From assembly GCA_022566355.1 (NCBI GenBank), contig JADFJB010000096.1, forward strand, positions 1-19,032: a stretch of DNA of 19,032 nucleotides, written 5' to 3'. The position numbers and the translations under genes were made by a program. Position 1 is the first letter of the stretch. Each line of letters starts with the position of its first letter. Under the pieces are notes generated by a model. It was not told the DNA's origin. It saw only the letters and a program-made list of their open reading frames with translations, and searched no databases. Positions 16,764-19,032 of this stretch are shown piece after piece. The stretch comes from a candidate division KSB1 bacterium (GTDB lineage Bacteria > Zhuqueibacterota > JdFR-76 > DREG01).

Positions 16764-17504
16764 ATGAGTCTTAAAGATCGAGTCATCTTAGTAACCGGCG
16801 GCGCCAGAAGGGTGGGTGCTGCAATTAGCCGCATTATTGCTAAAAGCGGTGCAAATCTGATTCTCCATTATCACTCCTCGGAAAATGAAGCAAACGAACT
16901 GAAAGATGAGCTGCAAAGCCAAAATTTGCATGTAGAATTGAGGTGTTGCGATCTTTCAGATATTAACCAAGCAGCAGCGATGGTAGCTTCAGTTGTTGAG
17001 AAACATGGCAAAATTGACGCTCTGGTCGGGAATGCCGCTACTTACTACAAGACTCCGTTCTTAAAGACAACTGAAAAAGAATGGGATGAAATATTATCTA
17101 TAAATTTGAAAGCGTATTTTTTTCTGTGCCAGCAGATTGGCATTCAAATGAAGTTACAAAAACATGGTAAAATTATATTAATATCAGATGTTAGCGCCGA
17201 GCTTGCATGGCCTAATTATCTACCGTACACAATCAGCAAAGCAGGAATTAATCATTTGGTTTATGGATTGGCAAAAGCATTGGCGCCGGAAGTACAAGTG
17301 AATGCGGTTGCTCCGGGAACGGTACTACCCGCTGAACAATCCTCTCGCAAAAGAAGGGAGTTTTTTAAAAATCACACCCTGCTGAAGAAGATTGGAGCAC
17401 CGGAAGATATTGCAAAAACCGTAAGATTTTTACTTGCAGATTCGGAATATATAACCGGAACAATAATACCCGTGGATGGCGGTTTTCGCCTGGAAGGAAG
17501 TTAA
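16764..17504 (+). CDS. Short-chain dehydrogenase, pteridine-reductase-like
   Basis: This 246-aa Rossmann-fold oxidoreductase starts at ATG 16764 (a TTG three bases earlier is also possible; neither has a Shine-Dalgarno sequence). The cofactor motif TGGARRVGAA has the paired arginines typical of NADPH-using pteridine reductases. N-A-A-T follows near residue 92, then the active-site Tyr155-xxx-Lys159 (YTISK). At 13 residues before the tyrosine, where most SDRs have serine, there is Asp142, as in PTR1 of Leishmania and E. coli FolM. This suggests reduction of a pterin or dihydrofolate-like substrate, though FabG-like activity cannot be excluded. The stop codon touches the next gene's ATG, so the two are likely co-translated. 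Confidence 0.86.
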   Translation: MSLKDRVILVTGGARRVGAAISRIIAKSGANLILHYHSSENEANELKDELQSQNLHVELRCCDLSDINQAAAMVASVVEKHGKIDALVGNAATYYKTPFLKTTEKEWDEILSINLKAYFFLCQQIGIQMKLQKHGKIILISDVSAELAWPNYLPYTISKAGINHLVYGLAKALAPEVQVNAVAPGTVLPAEQSSRKRREFFKNHTLLKKIGAPEDIAKTVRFLLADSEYITGTIIPVDGGFRLEGS

Positions 17505-17936
17505 ATGAAGATTTATTTTTCCGCCGCAATTAGCGCCGGACGAAGTTATGCACCGATTTACAAGAAAATGGCAGAGACGCTAACTGAAAATGGACTTACC
17601 GTTTTGACTGAACATGTCGCCGATTTAAATGTGCTGCAAATGGAAAAGAGTTTTTCTGCGACTGAGATTTATAATCGGGACATCCGCTTGATTCATGATT
17701 GCGACCTTTTGCTTGCGGAAATTTCCCATCCATCGACAGGAGTGGGATATGAAATTGCATATGCATTGCTTAGCGATAAGCCGGTTATTGCGACTTATCT
17801 CAGCGGGCTTAAAGTCAGTAAAATGATAACTGGAAATACCCAACAAAACCTTTATATTTATACTTATGAATCTATCAACGATTTATTGGATTATCTGCCA
17901 GGATGGATTGAAACCAGCATGTCGGTGTACAAATGA
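17505..17936 (+). CDS. Deoxynucleoside 5'-monophosphate N-hydrolase-like protein (DNPH1/Rcl family)
   Basis: The 143-aa protein belongs by eye to the nucleoside 2-deoxyribosyltransferase superfamily. It has the opening strand MKIYFSAAISAGR, the RDIRLIHDCDLLLAEISHPS core, and the GVGYEIAYAL helix whose glutamate is the expected nucleophile. DNPH1 members hydrolyse the base from dNMPs; relatives move bases between deoxyribosides. Length fits the short DNPH1 type (about 140-175 aa). It begins immediately after the SDR stop codon and overlaps the M50 gene by four bases (ATGA). Substrate is inferred from family only. Confidence 0.82.
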   Translation: MKIYFSAAISAGRSYAPIYKKMAETLTENGLTVLTEHVADLNVLQMEKSFSATEIYNRDIRLIHDCDLLLAEISHPSTGVGYEIAYALLSDKPVIATYLSGLKVSKMITGNTQQNLYIYTYESINDLLDYLPGWIETSMSVYK

Positions 17937-18574
17937 TCGATCAAATTTTATTTTTGTTTCCTGTATTAATTTTTTCCGTGGTAGTTCATGAATGTGCCCA
18001 TGGCATTGCTGCGGAACGAGCCGGTGATCCGACTGCAAGAATGCTTGGCCGGATTACTTTAAATCCAATTAAACATATCGATCTGGTCGGATCGATCATC
18101 GTCCCTGGATTCCTAATCCTCACAGGTTCCTCTTTTTTTATTGCTTGGGCCAAACCGGTTCCGGTTAATCCGGCTTATTTTAAAAACAGGCGCCAGGATG
18201 AAATTAAAGTGTCCTTTGCCGGCCCGCTTTCCAACTTGATCCTCTCGGTTATTTTCTTAGTGTTAAGTTTACTGTGGATCACTGGTTTTGGCGTTACCGA
18301 TCTTAATAATAAATTTCTTTATGTTTTTCGCATGGGGATGTTTATTAACCTGTTGCTTGCATTTTTTAACTTGCTGCCCATTCCGCCCTTGGATGGCTCG
18401 CATATCCTGGAAAATGTGTTACCCCCCGAATTCGCAAAGATCATGGCAAAAATCCGACCTTACGGATTTTATATTCTTATTATACTGATGATGACAGGAT
18501 TTTTCCGGGTTATATTTATCCCTGTTCGCATAATTTTTGGATATTACCAGGGTATCATTCAGTCTTTTTTGTGA
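17933..18574 (+). CDS. M50 family membrane zinc metalloprotease (site-2-protease-like)
   Basis: The 213-aa, strongly hydrophobic protein has five or six membrane segments. The zinc-binding motif HECAH (His19, Glu20, His23) lies in the first helix, and the second conserved motif NLLPIPPLDG supplies the third ligand, Asp154. WAKPVPVNP and FAGPLSNL are further signatures of the small, PDZ-less M50B proteases common in bacteria. Such enzymes cleave membrane-embedded substrates. The ATG overlaps the stop of the upstream gene, which makes it the last member of the SDR - DNPH1-like - M50 run. Substrates are unknown. Confidence 0.92.
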   Translation: MIDQILFLFPVLIFSVVVHECAHGIAAERAGDPTARMLGRITLNPIKHIDLVGSIIVPGFLILTGSSFFIAWAKPVPVNPAYFKNRRQDEIKVSFAGPLSNLILSVIFLVLSLLWITGFGVTDLNNKFLYVFRMGMFINLLLAFFNLLPIPPLDGSHILENVLPPEFAKIMAKIRPYGFYILIILMMTGFFRVIFIPVRIIFGYYQGIIQSFL

Positions 18575-18743
18575 TTTAGGGTGGATGGTTTGCCCGCAAA
18601 AACGCAGATCAGTTTATACTTACCCCAAAATCCTTTTATAAAAGTTGATAACTAAATTATAATTAACCTTCATTATTCATGAATTATGATTTTAAGCTTA
18701 AAATTTCCAACTATGTTATCTCGTCGTTTAGGCTGTTGTAGAG

Positions 18744-18870
18744 TGTCATTCCCTAATGCTTTCAGGCTATCCGCGAGACACAAAAAATGTCATTTTCGAA
18801 TGTTTTCAGGTTATCAGAGAACCCCATAACTGTCACCCCCGAGCGCTTTAATCGGGGGTCTATTTGCATT
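18744..18870. repeat. Three degenerate 43-44 bp direct repeats
   Basis: Units begin with TGTCAYY at 18744, 18788 and 18831. The first two align well (TGTCATT, AATGYTTTCAGGYTATC, GAGA); the third is more diverged and has become a hairpin, CCCCCGA (18836-18842) with TCGGGGG (18852-18858). They resemble decayed TGTCATTCCCG-type intergenic repeats. Confidence 0.55.
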
Positions 18871-18974
18871 AGTTAAGCACAAAATGAACTTTTGATTAAA
18901 GCTTGCAGGAGTGACAAGACCGATTCTCGGACAGTCTGATGTTTATCGGGGATCTATGTGGCCTGTGTAACAAG

Positions 18975-19009
18975 ATTCCCGATAATCCCGCCCCAGGCGG
19001 GACGGGAAT
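18975..19009. repeat. GC-rich interrupted hairpin
   Basis: ATTCCCG (18975-18981) pairs with CGGGAAT (19003-19009), and TCCCGCC (18986-18992) pairs with GGCGGGA (18996-19002), with an ATAA bulge and a 3-base loop. It is followed by TGACAGTTTTAT. It could be a terminator-like structure for a transcript from either side, but looks like another copy of the TCATTCCCG repeat family. Confidence 0.55.
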
Positions 19010-19032
19010 GACAGTTTTATAAATCAGTTATG

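Larger units (their letters stand above)
18575..19032. other. Gene-free right end with degenerate repeats
   Basis: No convincing coding sequence lies after the M50 gene. The stretch contains a 16-bp perfect palindrome ATTTTAAGCTTAAAAT at 18689-18704, direct repeats from 18744, and a hairpin at 18975-19009. The window ends within this region. Confidence 0.6.

Overview
The window looks like a chromosomal segment of an uncultured bacterium of the FCB superphylum (Bacteroidota / Ignavibacteriota / Calditrichota / KSB1-like lineages). The reasons are a C-terminal Por (type IX) secretion sorting domain on one protein, several secreted peptidases with classical signal peptides, an AT-rich genome with many degenerate intergenic repeats, and housekeeping genes often lacking a Shine-Dalgarno sequence. 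The exact phylum is inference; KSB1 or Calditrichota is my best guess.

Left part (1-6466): a 16-unit octamer tandem array precedes three exported peptidase genes on the + strand: an S9 prolyl-oligopeptidase-like enzyme, an M28 zinc aminopeptidase-like enzyme and an M14 zinc carboxypeptidase. Each is separated by a few hundred bases of non-coding DNA, and together they suggest extracytoplasmic peptide degradation. The M14 gene is broken by a one-base frameshift just after its signal peptide. A 33-codon remnant of a methyltransferase-like gene lies between the first two.

Middle (6484-7370): a complete integron-type gene cassette sits in reverse orientation. It has a core site, one ORF (signal peptide, BsuPI-like domain, type IX sorting domain) and a 136-bp attC-like site with paired arms and extrahelical bases. 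No integron integrase is visible. This is the most notable feature of the window.

Right part (7894-18574): housekeeping genes, all on the + strand. radA (DNA repair) and tgt (queuosine) - yajC (Sec accessory) are followed by a tightly packed fmt - rsmB - PASTA protein - rpe operon. That operon resembles the Firmicutes fmt-sun-prpC-prkC-rsgA-rpe cluster, but a kinase-less membrane PASTA protein stands in the prkC position. Then come an unrecognised 143-aa gene, a XerC/XerD-type tyrosine recombinase, and a three-gene run of a pteridine-reductase-like SDR, a deoxynucleoside-phosphate N-hydrolase-like protein and an M50 membrane metalloprotease.

Non-coding DNA carries at least four repeat families: the octamer array; ATCCTG-rich repeats near 2469 and 16709; a 150-165 bp MITE-like palindromic element in two opposite copies near 7631 and 10966; and a nested palindrome at 9270 with a decayed sibling near 15009. 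The final 450 bases hold degenerate 43-44 bp direct repeats and hairpins and no gene.
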